Source of the DNA: CBDDEC01 sp965198045
GTDB lineage: Bacteria > Chloroflexota > Dehalococcoidia > UBA2979
Assembly (NCBI GenBank): GCA_965198045.1
Contig: CBDAOL010000011.1
Coordinates: 1-64,000, forward strand
Direction of reading: 5' to 3'
DNA: 64,000 nucleotides
This document shows positions 19,739 through 28,246 of this stretch, piece after piece. A program made the position numbers and the translations under genes. The notes under the pieces are model-generated. The model was not told the DNA's origin. It was given only the letters and a program-made list of their open reading frames with translations, and searched no databases. The stretch's first letter is position 1. Every line of letters starts with the position of its first letter.

Positions 19739-20281
19739 CTAGAGCGACGCGCGCTCCAGGTGTGATCGCAGGGCACGGATTCGTCCGCGCGTCGATCCGT
19801 CCAGGAGCTGGTCCCCGACGCGGATCACGAGCCCGCCGACGAGTTCGTCGTCGACGCCGGTCTCTAGCTCCACGGTCTTGCCGGTCTGCGACGCCAGCTG
19901 CTCTCGGATCGACGCGACGCGCGCCTCGTCCAGCTCGACCGCGCTCGTCACCGTGGCGCGCACGATGCCGCGCTCCTCGTCGAGCAGTTCGCGGAAGAAC
20001 GAGGCAATCGAGGGCCCCAGGGCCATCCGGTTCTTGCGACGCAGCAGGCGGAACAGGTTGAGCTGTTTGGCAGCGACGTTCGGCAGGACGCGGCGGACGA
20101 TGGCCTGGAAGTCGGCGTCCGTCATGCCGTCGCCCTGCAACGCCTCGATGGTGCTGCTCTGCGCGGTGAGCGCGTCCAGCACCTCCGCGGCGTCGAGCCA
20201 GGCGTCGAAGTCGCCATCCGCCCTCGCGATGCTCGACATCGCGAGGGCGTAGCGTCGGCCGGCGACATTTCTTGCTGCCAT
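19739..20281 (-). CDS. atpH: F1Fo ATP synthase delta subunit
   Basis: A protein of 180 residues. The N-terminal helical domain (ARNVAGRRYALAMSSIARADG) and the C-terminal part with VRATVTSAVELDEARVASIREQLASQTGKTVELE and DDELVGGLVIRVGDQLLDGSTRGRIRALR are typical of delta (OSCP), which joins the peripheral stalk to the top of F1. The ATG begins three bases after the atpF stop, so translation of the two stalk genes is likely coupled. Confidence 0.93.
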   Translation of the reverse strand: MAARNVAGRRYALAMSSIARADGDFDAWLDAAEVLDALTAQSSTIEALQGDGMTDADFQAIVRRVLPNVAAKQLNLFRLLRRKNRMALGPSIASFFRELLDEERGIVRATVTSAVELDEARVASIREQLASQTGKTVELETGVDDELVGGLVIRVGDQLLDGSTRGRIRALRSHLERASL

Positions 20282-20284
20282 GCG

Positions 20285-20935
20285 TCAGTTGTTGCCGTTC
20301 TGCCCGAAGCTGCTGTCGACGAGCACGTCGTCGATCAGACGCTGGTGGGCATCGCGGTCGAGCGACTGCCCGACGACGCGCTCAGCGGCGGTGATCGTGA
20401 GGTCGGCGAACTCGGTGCGCAGCGCCTGGATCGCCTGGTCGCGCTCCGACTGGATCGAGGCCTGCGCATCGGTCCGGATGCGCTCCGCAGCCGTTCGAGC
20501 CTGGTCCTCGAGTTCGGTCCGCAGCTGTGACGCCGACTCCTGCGCACCGGCGAGCAATCGCTGTGCCTCGGCGCGCGCCTCGGCGAGCACCTGCTGCGAC
20601 TGCTGTTCGGACGCTTCGGCCTGCGAGGCGGCCTCCTCGGACTTGACGAGGCCCTCCTCGATGCGCCGTTTGCGCTCGTCGAGCATGTTCATGATCGGCC
20701 TGAACAGGAACAGCCGCAGGACGATCAGCAGGATCGCGAAGTTGAGCAGCTGCGCCACCAGGCCGGGCAGGTTGAAGCCCAGCGCGGAGATCCCGCCGGA
20801 CTCCTCGGCCGCCATCGCCGAGGCCGGCAGCGCCGCCACCAGGAGACCAACCGCCAGGGCGGCCAGCCGTATTCGGGCGGAGCGCAGGCGTTGCGTCCAC
20901 ATCTTCTGCGACAACTTCGTCATCTTCGGCTCCAT
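20285..20935 (-). CDS. atpF: F1Fo ATP synthase b subunit
   Basis: A protein of 216 residues forming the peripheral stalk. The b-type membrane helix (LVAQLLNFAILLIVLRLFLFRPIMNML) at residues 55-80 is followed by a long charged coiled coil rich in Glu, Ala and Gln. In front of the usual b subunit there is an extra hydrophobic stretch (LAALAVGLLVAALPASAMAAEE, residues 24-46) resembling a cleavable signal peptide, as atpE also has. The ATG at 20935 or a second one at 20923 could start it. It lies 55 bases after atpE. Confidence 0.93.
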   Translation of the reverse strand: MEPKMTKLSQKMWTQRLRSARIRLAALAVGLLVAALPASAMAAEESGGISALGFNLPGLVAQLLNFAILLIVLRLFLFRPIMNMLDERKRRIEEGLVKSEEAASQAEASEQQSQQVLAEARAEAQRLLAGAQESASQLRTELEDQARTAAERIRTDAQASIQSERDQAIQALRTEFADLTITAAERVVGQSLDRDAHQRLIDDVLVDSSFGQNGNN

Positions 20936-20990
20936 TCACGCCCGCCGCGCGCCCCTCGACGGGGGTGCGGCGGGACGTCTGGGCTCGCGC

Positions 20991-21329
20991 CTAGAAGACG
21001 AAGCCGATCAGGATCGCGGTCACCAGCGCGTAGATGCCGATGGCCTCGGCGAACGCGATGGCGAGGATCATGTTGGTCTGGATCGCGCCGGCGGCTTCCG
21101 GGTTGCGCCCCAGGGCCTCCATCGCCTTCCCACCCAGGAAGCCAATGCCGAGCCCCGGGCCAAAGGCGCCCAGGCCCATGGCCAGGCCTGCGGCCAGGAA
21201 CTTCGCCGAGTTCTCGGTCGAGACGTTGTCTGCCGCCTCCTGCGCGCCGGCCACGCCGGTCGCTGCCAGGAACGCCAGACCGGCCAGGACGACGACGAAG
21301 ATCGCGCGCCGGGTCATCGCTACTGTCAT
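20991..21329 (-). CDS. atpE: F1Fo ATP synthase c subunit with signal-like N terminus
   Basis: A protein of 112 residues. After a signal-peptide-like leader (AIFVVVLAGLAFLAATGVAGAQ, residues 9-30) come the two hairpin helices with the Gly-rich GLGAFGPGLGIGFLGGKAME, the RNPEA loop and the ion-binding Glu95 in AFAEAIGIYALV. The helix context lacks the Gln/Ser-Thr pattern of sodium-type c rings, so proton coupling is inferred. The leader is unusual but known in some phyla. GGGAGGA lies eight bases before the ATG. A GC-rich hairpin separates it from the upstream atpB, possibly helping the higher expression that c needs. Confidence 0.94.
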   Translation of the reverse strand: MTVAMTRRAIFVVVLAGLAFLAATGVAGAQEAADNVSTENSAKFLAAGLAMGLGAFGPGLGIGFLGGKAMEALGRNPEAAGAIQTNMILAIAFAEAIGIYALVTAILIGFVF

Positions 21330-21412
21330 GTTCGATTTCCTCCCTGGGTGCACCGCGGTCGACCGGTCCTCGGACGACGGGGTGCGCTCAGTGTTTGCTC
21401 GTTCCATCAACA

Positions 21413-21449
21413 CACCCCCACCCGCCGGTCGAGCCCGCGAGGGGGGGTG
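21413..21449 (-). repeat. GC-rich hairpin between atpB and atpE
   Basis: CACCCCC (21413-21419) and GGGGGTG (21443-21449) form a 7-bp stem in the operon mRNA, in a stretch of long C and G runs. It could act in processing or partial termination ahead of atpE. Confidence 0.3.
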
Positions 21450-21460
21450 GGCTTATGCAA

Positions 21461-22603
21461 TTAATGTGCCTCCGCCACCTCGTGGTCGTCGCCGTGCTGC
21501 GATACCGCAGACAGGGCGAAGACGAGCGTCAGGATGGCGAAGACGAAGGCCTGAATCAGTCCGACAAAGAGTTCGAGCGCGTAGAAGATGTCCGCGAGCA
21601 CGAACGGCACGAGGAACGTCATCATCAGCAGCAGTACCTCGCCGGCGAAGATGTTGCCGAAGAGACGGAAGGTGAACGAGATGATGCGAGAGAGCTCCGA
21701 AACGAACTCGAGCAGCCCGACGAAGATGTCGATCACCCCCATCGGACCTCGCCGCAGTGCGCCAAAGGCGAAGAACTTCCCGAGGTAGCTCACGCCCAGC
21801 GTGCTGAGGCCCCAGAACTCCACGAAGATGAAGGAGAAGATCGCGATCGCGAGCGGCGCGTTGGTGTCGGTCATCACCGACCGGAAGTACGGCGCGATGA
21901 TGCCGCTGAACTCGGTGACCTCGCCCTCCTCAGCGGCTGGTGTCGAGGCTTCGGCGCTAGGGCCTGGCGCTACGCTGACCAGCCCAACGCCGGAGCCGTC
22001 AGGCAGGGTCGAGGCGTGGTCGTCCTCGGCCGCCTCGTCCTCGGCGCCATGCTCCTCGAGGGGCAGCCGCTCGCCATCGATGATCTGGTACGGCTCGTCG
22101 CCGTCGCCGATGTCGACCTGGTCGGGCTTGAACGGGATGTACGCGAACGTGCCGATCAATGGCCATTCGACCTGCTTGAGGACGGCCTGCTTGTCGCCGA
22201 CGGCGGGCTCGGTGCGGCCGATCACGTTGTTGATCGGTAGCAGGCCGGCGTAGTTGGAGATGAGGATGAAGAAGAAGATCGTGCCGATGAGGGGGAAGAA
22301 GCGGCGGCCGTTCTTCTCGCCGGCAATGCCGACGACGATGTCGTAGAGCGCCACGACGGCGGCCTCGACCGCACCGCTGAAGCCGGAGGGGACGACGCTG
22401 ACGGCGCGTCCGGCGACGACGGCGATGATGACCAGGAGCGCGACGATGAACCAGGACGTGAACATTGTGTTCGTGACGTCCAGCGGACCCCAGTGGAAGA
22501 CGACCTCGGGTGCGACGATGATCGCGGGCGATGCGCCACCGACGAAGAAGAAGCCAACGAGGCTGAGCGCTACGACGAGGATGGCGACGATAGCCAACCG
22601 CAT
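21461..22603 (-). CDS. atpB: F1Fo ATP synthase a subunit with long acidic insertion
   Basis: A protein of 380 residues. The C-terminal core is canonical: SRIISFTFRLFGNIFAGEVLLLM (essential Arg at residue 313) and LFVGLIQAFVFAILTLVF. The N-terminal half has helices around 8-25, 50-65 and 104-122 ending in SNYAGLLPINNV. Between about 130 and 245, where most bacteria have a short PT-x-D-N loop, there is an insertion of roughly 100 residues, very acidic (LEEHGAEDEAAEDDH) and then Pro/Ser-rich, predicted to be soluble. The conserved TDTNAPLAIAI follows directly. GGAAGGGAAG precedes the ATG at 22603. Proton translocation function is expected to be kept. Confidence 0.93.
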   Translation of the reverse strand: MRLAIVAILVVALSLVGFFFVGGASPAIIVAPEVVFHWGPLDVTNTMFTSWFIVALLVIIAVVAGRAVSVVPSGFSGAVEAAVVALYDIVVGIAGEKNGRRFFPLIGTIFFFILISNYAGLLPINNVIGRTEPAVGDKQAVLKQVEWPLIGTFAYIPFKPDQVDIGDGDEPYQIIDGERLPLEEHGAEDEAAEDDHASTLPDGSGVGLVSVAPGPSAEASTPAAEEGEVTEFSGIIAPYFRSVMTDTNAPLAIAIFSFIFVEFWGLSTLGVSYLGKFFAFGALRRGPMGVIDIFVGLLEFVSELSRIISFTFRLFGNIFAGEVLLLMMTFLVPFVLADIFYALELFVGLIQAFVFAILTLVFALSAVSQHGDDHEVAEAH

Positions 22604-22635
22604 GCGCGCTTCCCTTCCAGGCACTCGCTCCGGCG

Positions 22636-22857
22636 TTAGTCCTTGTCGGTCGGGTTGGTGCGCTCGATGAACTGCATCAACTGCCGATAGGCGCCGTAAA
22701 ACCCCGCCGCGAGGCCCAACACCAAGAAGATCAGGGTCAGCACGGGTTCCGAGTCAAACCGCAGGTCGAGGAAGTGCCCGACGAGGGTCAACCCGACGAT
22801 CGTGGTGGCCAGGTAGCTCCCGATGCCCAGCAATCCGAATGCTGGCGAGTTCCACAT
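22636..22857 (-). CDS. AtpI/AtpZ-like small membrane protein
   Basis: A protein of 73 residues with two membrane helices (about 8-26 and 38-57). The Gly-rich pattern TTIVGLTLVGHFLD, then LTLIFLVLGLAAGFYGAYRQL, is typical of the AtpZ/AtpI proteins at the head of bacterial atp operons, which help assemble the c ring and have been linked to Ca/Mg transport. It is the first gene of the operon, 32 bases before atpB. Confidence 0.8.
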   Translation of the reverse strand: MWNSPAFGLLGIGSYLATTIVGLTLVGHFLDLRFDSEPVLTLIFLVLGLAAGFYGAYRQLMQFIERTNPTDKD

Positions 22858-22902
22858 CGGCCTGCGCCCTCCGGGTCTCCGTTGGGTTCTGAGGCCGCTC
22901 GG

Positions 22903-22931
22903 AAACTATCACGGGCATTTCTACCGGGCAA
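22903..22931 (-). promoter_or_regulatory. Putative atp operon promoter
   Basis: On the minus strand, TTGCCC (22926-22931), a 17-base spacer and TAGTTT (22903-22908) lie 45 bases before the first atp gene, giving a leader of about 40 nt. The -10 match is modest. Confidence 0.35.
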
Positions 22932-23033
22932 GCATTTGTGAGGGCGCGCACGAACGCCCGAGAACCCTCGTCAGCGCTGGCTTCTCTGGGTACGCCGCAG
23001 AGCCACGGTGGCCTACGACCGCGCCCGCGACGC

Positions 23034-23648
23034 TCAGTCGTTGGCTGGCTCGTCTCCCGTGCCGAGGTCGTCGAGATCAAGCCCTGAAACGAAGTCGTGG
23101 AATGCCGAGAGCTTCTCGAGCTCCTCCGCGGAGGCGGCCGCCGGCGCCTCGCGCGCGGCCTCACTCTCGTCGAGGGGTTCGCCGTCCTCGGAGAGCGTCT
23201 GGCCGGCGCGCTCAAGCACCTCCGGCGCCGCATAGAGCGGCACGCCCGCGCGCACGGCGAGGGCGATCGCGTCCGAGGGCCGCGCGTCGATCTCGACGGT
23301 CCGTCCGTCCTGCTCGACCTGGATGCGGGCGAAGAACGTGTCGTCCTGCAGGTCGTTGATGACGACCGCTTTCACGTCGCCGCCCAACTCCAGAATCATG
23401 TTGAGCATGAGGTCATGCGTCAGCGGTCGCGCCACCGAGACATCCTGCAGTCGGAGCGTGATCGCCTCTGCCAGATCGGGGCCAATCCAGATCACCAGGT
23501 AACGCTCGCTGTCCTTCTCGCGAAGGATCACGACGCGACGGAGGTTGCGGAGACCGACCCGAATCGAGTCGATGATTACCTCGTGCATGCCGTCAACAGG
23601 TCCGGCCACAGTCGCCTCTCGCCTGCCCACCGCCATCAGATCTGTCAT
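23034..23648 (-). CDS. Bifunctional nuclease (BFN/DUF151) domain protein
   Basis: A protein of 204 residues. The DUF151 domain is clear: VVILREKDSERYLVIWIGPDLAEAITLRLQ, RPLTHDLMLNMILELGGDVKAVVINDL, FFARIQV and IDARPSDAIALAVRAGVPLYAAPEVLERAG. The remaining 50 residues are acidic and resemble the UvrC-type tail often found after this domain. Plant members were reported as combined RNase and DNase; bacterial function is unproven. Internal ATG codons at 23636 and 23588 could also start translation. It is in line with DUF951, pyrF and murI but 29 bases downstream of them. Confidence 0.85.
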   Translation of the reverse strand: MTDLMAVGRREATVAGPVDGMHEVIIDSIRVGLRNLRRVVILREKDSERYLVIWIGPDLAEAITLRLQDVSVARPLTHDLMLNMILELGGDVKAVVINDLQDDTFFARIQVEQDGRTVEIDARPSDAIALAVRAGVPLYAAPEVLERAGQTLSEDGEPLDESEAAREAPAAASAEELEKLSAFHDFVSGLDLDDLGTGDEPAND

Positions 23649-23677
23649 TCGAGTCTAGGTTCGTGCGTGGGCGAAGG

Positions 23678-23959
23678 TCAACGATTTCCAGCGCCGCCGT
23701 CACCCTCGAGGTCTGAACCAGGGCTGTCAGATTCGCCGTAGAGGGCGCGCTCGATCGCCGGGTCGACCTCCGGACCGCGCTTGAGCAGCGTTTTCAGGCG
23801 TCGGCGCAGGGTCGCGCGGTCCATGAGGACGCGGCGACCGCAGGTACGGCAACGCATGCCGATGTCCGCGCCCACGCGGTCGACATCCCACTCCGTGCCA
23901 CCGCAGGGATGCTTACGCCGCAGTTCGAGCGCGTCGCCCACGCGCAGATCGAGGACCAT
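23678..23959 (-). CDS. DUF951 family small protein
   Basis: A protein of 93 residues. It has the DUF951 (YyzM-like) layout: VLDLRVGDALELRRKHPCGGTEW, then DVDRVGADIGMRCRTCGRRVLMDRA, with four Cys/His-type ligands that suggest a zinc ribbon and an OB-like strand pattern. The C-terminal 30 residues are low-complexity and acidic. The biochemical role is unknown; elsewhere this gene sits beside chromosome partition or translation genes. It starts six bases after the pyrF stop, so it is cotranscribed with pyrF. Confidence 0.8.
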   Translation of the reverse strand: MVLDLRVGDALELRRKHPCGGTEWDVDRVGADIGMRCRTCGRRVLMDRATLRRRLKTLLKRGPEVDPAIERALYGESDSPGSDLEGDGGAGNR

Positions 23960-23965
23960 GGCGCG

Positions 23966-24865
23966 TCATTCCGCCTCGGCCGCCGAGGCGGCGGCTCGGG
24001 CGCTGTCACGCGCCGCGTTGATGGCGAGACGCAGTGCCTCTGCGCTATCGCGCGCCGCGTCGGCCCAGGCGAGCAGGTCGCCACCCGCTTCGTGCTCCGC
24101 GCCCGCGTAGATCACGCCTCGCGAGGCGTTGACCAGGATGCCGTGCTGCCGCGCGTCGAGGCCCGCCGCCACTGCCGCGTCGAGGTCCGCAGTCTGCGCG
24201 CCGACGCCGGGCATCAGCAACGGGAGGTTCGGTGCGAGCCCGCGGATGGCGGCCGCCTCGGCGGGGTAGGTCGCGCCGACGACGAGGCCCACATTGCCGC
24301 GTGTATTCCACTCGGTCGCGAGCCGCGCGACATGCTCGTACAGCGGTCGTCCGTCGTCACCGACCGGCAGGTCCTGCAGGTCGCGTGCGCCCGGGTTCGA
24401 GGTGCGGCAGAGCACGAACGAGTGCCGGTCCTCGCGCTCGAGGAACGGTTCCAGCGCGTCACCGCCGAGGTAGGGGTTGACCACGACGGCGTCGACGTTC
24501 AGCCCGTCGAAGACCGCGTGCGCGTATGCCTCGGCGGTGTTGCCGATGTCGCCACGTTTGGCGTCGAGGAGCACCGGGATGTCGTCGGGCACCGCTGCGA
24601 CCAGCTCACGCAGCATCGGCAGGCCCTCGTCGATGTCCGGCTCAAAGAAGGCGATGTTCGGCTTGTAGCAGCAGGCGATGTCCGCCGTCGCCTCGACGAT
24701 GGTGTGCAAGAAGTCGCGGGTCGGGATGCCGTTGGGGATGCGCGAGCGGTCGGGGTCGAGGCCGACGCAGAGCAGCGAATCGTTGCGCTCGCTGGCATCG
24801 GCGAACTTGGCCGCGAAGCGGCTCCTCGTCGCCACGGCTGGCGGCTCGCTCGTTTCAGTTGTCAT
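23966..24865 (-). CDS. pyrF: Orotidine 5'-phosphate decarboxylase (long type)
   Basis: A protein of 299 residues, the longer type-2 form of the enzyme that makes UMP from OMP. LLCVGLDPDRSRIPNG, YKPNIAFFE (KPN at 68-70) and the catalytic LLDAKRGDIGNTAEAYA (D101, K103) are clear, and GLVVGATYPAEAAAIR and LLMPGVGAQTAD give the phosphate-binding side. The C-terminal 30 residues are Ala-rich helix beyond the barrel. Its ATG lies inside the last 11 bases of murI, so the two are coupled. No other pyrimidine gene is visible here. Confidence 0.94.
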   Translation of the reverse strand: MTTETSEPPAVATRSRFAAKFADASERNDSLLCVGLDPDRSRIPNGIPTRDFLHTIVEATADIACCYKPNIAFFEPDIDEGLPMLRELVAAVPDDIPVLLDAKRGDIGNTAEAYAHAVFDGLNVDAVVVNPYLGGDALEPFLEREDRHSFVLCRTSNPGARDLQDLPVGDDGRPLYEHVARLATEWNTRGNVGLVVGATYPAEAAAIRGLAPNLPLLMPGVGAQTADLDAAVAAGLDARQHGILVNASRGVIYAGAEHEAGGDLLAWADAARDSAEALRLAINAARDSARAAASAAEAE

Positions 24866-25688
24866 CAGGCACAGCTCCCCGCGGGAGGCTCGTCAGGCGG
24901 ACGACGCGTTCGACCCGGATCGGCGGCAGAACGGCCTGAGCGCCGCGTAATCGGGAGAGAACGCGCTCGAAGGCTGCCGCATCACCCGAAGGATAGCAGA
25001 CCACCTCGCCGGCCCCGGCGGACGCGTCCTCTGCCTCGCCCAGCACATGCACGACCCGGCGTGCCACCGGCTCGGCGGCGTCGAGGGCGCTCACACCCTC
25101 GGGCAGTAGCCGTGCGAGCAGCGGGCGCAAGAAGCCGTAGTGCGTGCAGCCCAGCGCTACGACATCGACGCCGGCGCGCAGCGGCGCTTCGAGCGCCTCG
25201 CGCAGCATCGCCTCGACCTCCTCGCCATCGATCGCGCCCGCCTCGACGAGGTCCGCGAGGCCGGGCATGGCGAGCGCGAACACCTCGACGTCGGCGGCGT
25301 AGTCGGCCGCGAGGCGCGCGAGGCGCTCTCCGGCGACCGTGCCCGGCGTCGCCAGCACGGCCACGCGTCGTGAGCGACTTCGCTCTGCAGCCGGCTTCAG
25401 CGGCGGCTCCATGCCGACGATCGGCACCGATTGCTCGTCGCGCAGGCGCTCGAGGGCCGCCGACGAGGCCGTGTTGCAGGCGACGACCACGGCCGACACG
25501 CGGTGGGCGACCAGCTCCGCAGTGATCAGCGAGGAGCGCTCGGCGACGACCTCGGAGGTTTGGTCGCCGTAAGGGAAGTGCGCCGTGTCGGCGACATAAC
25601 GGATCGTGAGGTCCGGGCGCAGCTGGTGCAGCGCGCTGGCGACCGTGAGGCCGCCGACCCCGGAGTCGAAGATGCCGACGGCCGTCAC
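24855..25688 (-). CDS. murI: Glutamate racemase
   Basis: A protein of 277 residues that makes D-glutamate for peptidoglycan. Both catalytic cysteines are in their motifs, VVACNTASS near residue 73 and ALGCTHYGFL near residue 183. IFDSGVGGLTVASAL at the N terminus and ADTAHFPYGDQTSE follow the family pattern. The GTG at 25688 is chosen because GGAGGA lies six bases upstream; an ATG ten codons earlier is weaker. It diverges from comB and leads a murI-pyrF-DUF951 operon. Confidence 0.93.
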   Translation of the reverse strand: MTAVGIFDSGVGGLTVASALHQLRPDLTIRYVADTAHFPYGDQTSEVVAERSSLITAELVAHRVSAVVVACNTASSAALERLRDEQSVPIVGMEPPLKPAAERSRSRRVAVLATPGTVAGERLARLAADYAADVEVFALAMPGLADLVEAGAIDGEEVEAMLREALEAPLRAGVDVVALGCTHYGFLRPLLARLLPEGVSALDAAEPVARRVVHVLGEAEDASAGAGEVVCYPSGDAAAFERVLSRLRGAQAVLPPIRVERVVRLTSLPRGAVPDDN

Positions 25689-25730
25689 GCCTCGTCCTCC
25701 GCTGCCCCGCCGCTCCATGCTAGCGCAGGC

Positions 25731-25736
25731 TAGACT
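25731..25736 (+). promoter_or_regulatory. -10 box of a leaderless comB transcript
   Basis: TAGACT ends six bases before the comB ATG. No clear -35 box was found. Confidence 0.4.
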
Positions 25737-25742
25737 CGCCCG

Positions 25743-26504
25743 ATGCCGGTCACCGAGGTCGATGTAGCGCTCACGCCTGCGTCTGTGACGCCGGCGGGGC
25801 GCACCTGCCTCGTCGTCGACGTGCTGCGCGCCACCTCGGTGATGGCCGTCCTCTTTGGCCGGGGACTCGATGCGCTCTACCCCGCGCCGAGCACGGCCGA
25901 GGCCCGCGCCACGCACCAGGCGCTGGCGGACGGAGGCGATCGGCCGCTCTTGATCGGCGAGGAGAACGCGCTCCCACCCGAGGGCTTCGACTACGGGAAC
26001 TCGCCCTCTGAGTTCGCCTCCCTCGGGGCGCTGCCCTCGATCGCGGTAGCGGCGACGACGAACGGGACACCGGCGCTGCTGGCCTGCGCGACGGCGGAGC
26101 TGACGATGCCGGCGGCGCCGCTCAACGCCGCCGCCGCGATGGCCCAGGCCCAGGCGGCCGGGCACGCGGTGACCGTCGTCTGCGCCGGCCTGCGAGGTGA
26201 GCCGGCCGAAGACGACATGCTGGCGGCCGGATTGCTCGTCGAGCGGCTCGTGCGCGACGGGGCGCGGCCGAGCGACGAGGCTGCGGTCGCCCTCGAGCGC
26301 TACGAGGCCGTACGCGACGATCTCGCGGGCGCGTTTCGCGCAGCTGAGCACGGCCAGATCCTCATCGATCGTGGGTTCGAACTCGACCTCGAGTTCTGCG
26401 CCACCGCCGACCGCTACGACGTGGCGGCCGCCCTGGACACCTCCGGCGCGCGGCCGGTCATCCGTCCGCTCGCACCGCCCGAGGATGGACGTCTGGCGCG
26501 CTAG
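25743..26504 (+). CDS. comB: ComB-like 2-phosphosulfolactate phosphatase family protein
   Basis: A protein of 253 residues with the ComB pattern: CLVVDVLRATSVMAVLFGRG, LIGEENALPPEGFDYGNSPSEF, IAVAATTNGTPALLACA, VVCAGLRGEPAEDD and RSxE-like helices. ComB is a Mg-dependent acid phosphatase that dephosphorylates 2-phosphosulfolactate in coenzyme M synthesis. No other coenzyme M gene is visible, and many bacteria carry ComB without making coenzyme M, so sulfolactate metabolism or another phosphatase role is more likely. Its TAG is shared with the opposite-strand stop of the next gene in a CTAG. Confidence 0.85.
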   Translation: MPVTEVDVALTPASVTPAGRTCLVVDVLRATSVMAVLFGRGLDALYPAPSTAEARATHQALADGGDRPLLIGEENALPPEGFDYGNSPSEFASLGALPSIAVAATTNGTPALLACATAELTMPAAPLNAAAAMAQAQAAGHAVTVVCAGLRGEPAEDDMLAAGLLVERLVRDGARPSDEAAVALERYEAVRDDLAGAFRAAEHGQILIDRGFELDLEFCATADRYDVAAALDTSGARPVIRPLAPPEDGRLAR

Positions 26505-28246
26505 AACTGCGCGCGCTGCGTGGGGTCCGGGTTCTCCGGTCGTCGAACGGCGCGGCGAGCCATGTTGAGGCGGAACTGGAAGTCCTCGGCCTCGCTGAGC
26601 ACCGCCGCGCCCTGGAGCCGGTTACGCGTCTCCTCCGTGGCCGGATTCGCCGTCTCCCATGCGAGGAGCGCGTCCGCGAGCGGGCGCAGCTCGTCATCGT
26701 CAGGGAAGTGCCTCCCATAGCGCGCGCGGTCGAACTCTGCGCCGATGCGCTCGAACAGCGGCTCGTCGAAGGAGCGGCTCGCGAGCGTGGCAAACTCGAT
26801 CGGCGTCTCCCCATCGAGGCGCCGCATGCCGCGTTCGGTGGAGTCGTACTCGGCACGGGCGAACAGTCGGTAGATGGCATGCCGCTGCAGCCAGGCACGC
26901 TTGTCCGAGGGCGCGCGGCCGCGCCGCAGCAGGCTGCGCAGCAGCGAACCGACTCCCGTCGGCGTGCCGTCCATGTGCTCCCGGTCCTCCTCGTACTCCC
27001 CGCCGTCGTCGCCGCGACGACGCACGATGCGACGTGCGATCACATAGAACGCCACGAGCAGCGCGACCAGACCGATGAGCTGGACCAGCGGCCGGAACCA
27101 GCCGGGAATGCTGAACAGCGGATCGTCTTCCTGGACCATCTCCTCCGCCTCCTGGTCGGCCAGCGGACCGCCCTGCAGACCGTCGAACAGACCGCCGATG
27201 CCCTCGGGCAGGAGGAAGCGCAGGATCGGCTCCACGATCCAGAAGATCGGCGTGAGGATGATCAGCAGCAGCACCTCGAGGATCGCGCCGAGCACGCTGC
27301 CGACCGTCGCCAGGACGGACTGCACGTCGAGGAGCGCCAGCAGGCCGAGTACCGAGCCGACCGTGAGCAGCGTGAAGCCCGTCACCACCATCGACACGAC
27401 CCATGGCGTGGTCTTGCGCACGCCTTCGACGCCGAATGTGGCGCGCGCCGCTTGCGCCGCGGCCATCGTCATCACGCCGAGGACGAAGTAGGGGATCGCC
27501 GCAATCGTGGTCGACTCGATGCCCTCGAGGCGTGCAAATACGACCGCCCCGATCATCGCCAGGAACCCGAACGTGAACGAGCGGAGCACCGTGTTGAGAC
27601 TGACCGTGCCACGGCCGATGTACATGAACCGCAGCCAGCAGCCGAAGACGCCGACCGCAGTGGCGGTCAACGCTGCCCCGTGCGCACCCAGGAGCTGCGG
27701 ATCCGCCACGAAGCCCTCGACATCGAACGACCCGGAGAAGTAGCGCCCGGGCTGGTCGACGAAGTTCGCGAGGCCGGAGCTGTCCCAGAACGCGATGTCG
27801 CCCGCCAGCGCGAAGTGCAGCAGCACGTTCAGCGAGAGGATCGAGGCGATGACGATGACCAGGCCGCTGAACGCGCCGGTGATGCGCGCACGGCTGAGCA
27901 GGCGGACCAGCAGGAATCCACCGAGCGCCGCCAATACGAAGACGACGTACGGCGGTCCGGCCTGCACACCGCCACGCGCAGCCTCGAGCATGGTCGCGGC
28001 GCTTTCGGCTGCCTCACGTTGCGTCCCGATTTCCGTGGTCGTGAGCTGCAGCGTCGCGTCGAGCAGGTCCTCGATGAACGTGCGCTCGGCGCTGGTGGCC
28101 AGCACGCCGACGACGACGAACCAGACCAGGGTTTCCGTGACGATCTGGAATGCTTCGAGCACCGGCTGCTGCCAGCGTCGCGCGCGGAGCTCGCGCTGCG
28201 CGTCGTCCGCGTCGTCGAGGCGCACAGTCGTTGCGGCGTCGCTCAT
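26501..28246 (-). CDS. Large membrane protein with C-terminal DUF4129 domain
   Basis: A protein of 581 residues with about ten predicted membrane helices from residue 30 to 350, one more near 390, and a cytoplasmic tail. The tail contains YRLFARAEYDSTERGMRRLDGETPIEFATLA, the DUF4129 signature usually found at the end of bacterial transglutaminase-like membrane proteins. Here the transglutaminase domain is missing and its place is taken by extra helices. The ATG overlaps the DUF58 stop by four bases, so it is the last gene of a MoxR-DUF58-DUF4129 operon. Such operons are thought to assemble or modify surface or secreted proteins, but the mechanism is unknown. Confidence 0.75.
   Translation of the reverse strand: MSDAATTVRLDDADDAQRELRARRWQQPVLEAFQIVTETLVWFVVVGVLATSAERTFIEDLLDATLQLTTTEIGTQREAAESAATMLEAARGGVQAGPPYVVFVLAALGGFLLVRLLSRARITGAFSGLVIVIASILSLNVLLHFALAGDIAFWDSSGLANFVDQPGRYFSGSFDVEGFVADPQLLGAHGAALTATAVGVFGCWLRFMYIGRGTVSLNTVLRSFTFGFLAMIGAVVFARLEGIESTTIAAIPYFVLGVMTMAAAQAARATFGVEGVRKTTPWVVSMVVTGFTLLTVGSVLGLLALLDVQSVLATVGSVLGAILEVLLLIILTPIFWIVEPILRFLLPEGIGGLFDGLQGGPLADQEAEEMVQEDDPLFSIPGWFRPLVQLIGLVALLVAFYVIARRIVRRRGDDGGEYEEDREHMDGTPTGVGSLLRSLLRRGRAPSDKRAWLQRHAIYRLFARAEYDSTERGMRRLDGETPIEFATLASRSFDEPLFERIGAEFDRARYGRHFPDDDELRPLADALLAWETANPATEETRNRLQGAAVLSEAEDFQFRLNMARRAVRRPENPDPTQRAQF

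Noticed and set aside
25743..26351. Long minus-strand frame continuing upstream of murI across comB
   Set aside because: It is antisense to the well-supported comB gene and only an open shadow frame caused by high GC; murI has its own GTG and ribosome site.
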